Shown here: positions 5,695 to 5,905 of the stretch, piece by piece | Layout: each line of letters opens with the position of its first letter | How positions within the stretch are numbered: the stretch's first letter is position 1 | From: Holosporales bacterium | Lineage (GTDB): Bacteria; Pseudomonadota; Alphaproteobacteria; Paracaedibacterales; UBA11393 | Direction of reading: 5' to 3' | NCBI GenBank assembly: GCA_003542655.1 | Contig: DPKF01000122.1 | Span: forward strand, 1-5,905 | Length of the DNA: 5,905 bases | Position numbers and translations under genes: made by a program | Notes under the pieces: generated by a model | Database searches by the model: none | Told to the model about the DNA's origin: nothing | Seen by the model: only the letters and a program-made list of their open reading frames with translations

Positions 5695-5905
5695 TTAAAA
5701 AATATTATTGACAGCTGATTTTTCGACTTGTGGATAAATATCATTAACTGATTTGTCCGGAATACTGTTTTTCAACACAACCGTTTTCTGATGGGGTCCT
5801 CCCGGAACCAATTGCATTCGGTTAATATAAAATGCTTGCACTTTTCCCCTTTTTCCCCAACTTCTATCCGGCTTAAATGATTTATAATGCCCCCTATAAA
5901 ATAGA
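5695..5905 (-). CDS. C-terminal 69 residues of an unrecognised protein (starts beyond the right edge)
   Basis: The minus-strand frame ending at the TAA of 5697-5695 is open all the way to the right edge (69 codons), converging on the rhodanese gene. The translation looks like real protein: it is basic in the first half (KSFKPDRSWGKRGKVQAFY, 8-26), then INRMQLVPGGPHQKTVVL (27-44), and ends EKSAVNNIF. I do not recognise the family. The FYINRMQLV segment resembles FYVGKINLL in the 161-residue protein at 1174-1659, so they may be distant relatives. The alternative is that this is chance open frame, since 69 codons is modest support in AT-rich DNA. No hydrophobic segment or catalytic motif is visible in this part. 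Confidence 0.6.
   Translation of the reverse strand, partial: LFYRGHYKSFKPDRSWGKRGKVQAFYINRMQLVPGGPHQKTVVLKNSIPDKSVNDIYPQVEKSAVNNIF

Noticed and set aside
5679..5697. Small inverted repeat between the rhodanese gene and the convergent gene (CCC/GGG with flanking A/T pairs), considered as a terminator.
   Set aside because: The stem is only three GC pairs with a bulge, and no T tract follows on either strand.
5708..5732. Perfect TTGACA (5708-5713) on the plus strand, considered as a promoter reading right.
   Set aside because: No acceptable -10 box lies at 16-18 bp. It lies in the antisense of the partial right-hand gene, with no plus-strand gene beyond it in view.

Overview
The window looks like a piece of an AT-rich alphaproteobacterial chromosome. 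The uL13 and uS9 proteins have the alphaproteobacterial form: uS9 carries an N-terminal extension before its RAYATGKRK core, and uL13 has the TPHVDCGD block. The NADP-type malic enzyme is the long form with a phosphotransacetylase-like tail that is common in this class. The low GC content and the two unrecognised flanking proteins would suit a host-associated lineage such as the Holosporales or Rickettsiales, but that placement is an inference. Most of the window is housekeeping DNA. I see no mobile element, CRISPR array, tRNA or rRNA.

Layout from left to right. Positions 1-1109 (minus) hold the N-terminal 369 residues of alanyl-tRNA synthetase, running off the left edge. Positions 1174-1659 (minus) encode an unrecognised 161-residue protein with a short hydrophobic N-terminus, an acidic Ser/Asp/Glu patch and a charged C-terminal helix. 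The 174-bp gap 1660-1833 holds its promoter and a strong terminator for the ribosomal-protein operon. Positions 1834-2822 (minus) are rplM-rpsI, two genes separated by 2 bp. The gap 2823-3062 lies between divergent genes. It contains a promoter next to rplM, an intrinsic-terminator-like hairpin immediately upstream of that promoter, and a second good promoter upstream of the hairpin. Positions 3063-5351 (plus) are maeB, followed after 8 bp by a one-domain rhodanese gene (5360-5662). From the right edge, a convergent gene (minus, stop at 5695-5697) contributes its last 69 residues.

How the genes work together. alaS, rplM and rpsI serve translation. maeB makes pyruvate and NADPH from malate and is probably cotranscribed with the rhodanese gene, a sulfur-transfer or thiol-related protein of unknown substrate. 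The two unrecognised minus-strand proteins share a weakly similar stretch around an FY motif, so they may be distant relatives. That similarity and the two-promoter-with-hairpin arrangement upstream of rplM are the two observations most worth testing. No clearly new system is evident.
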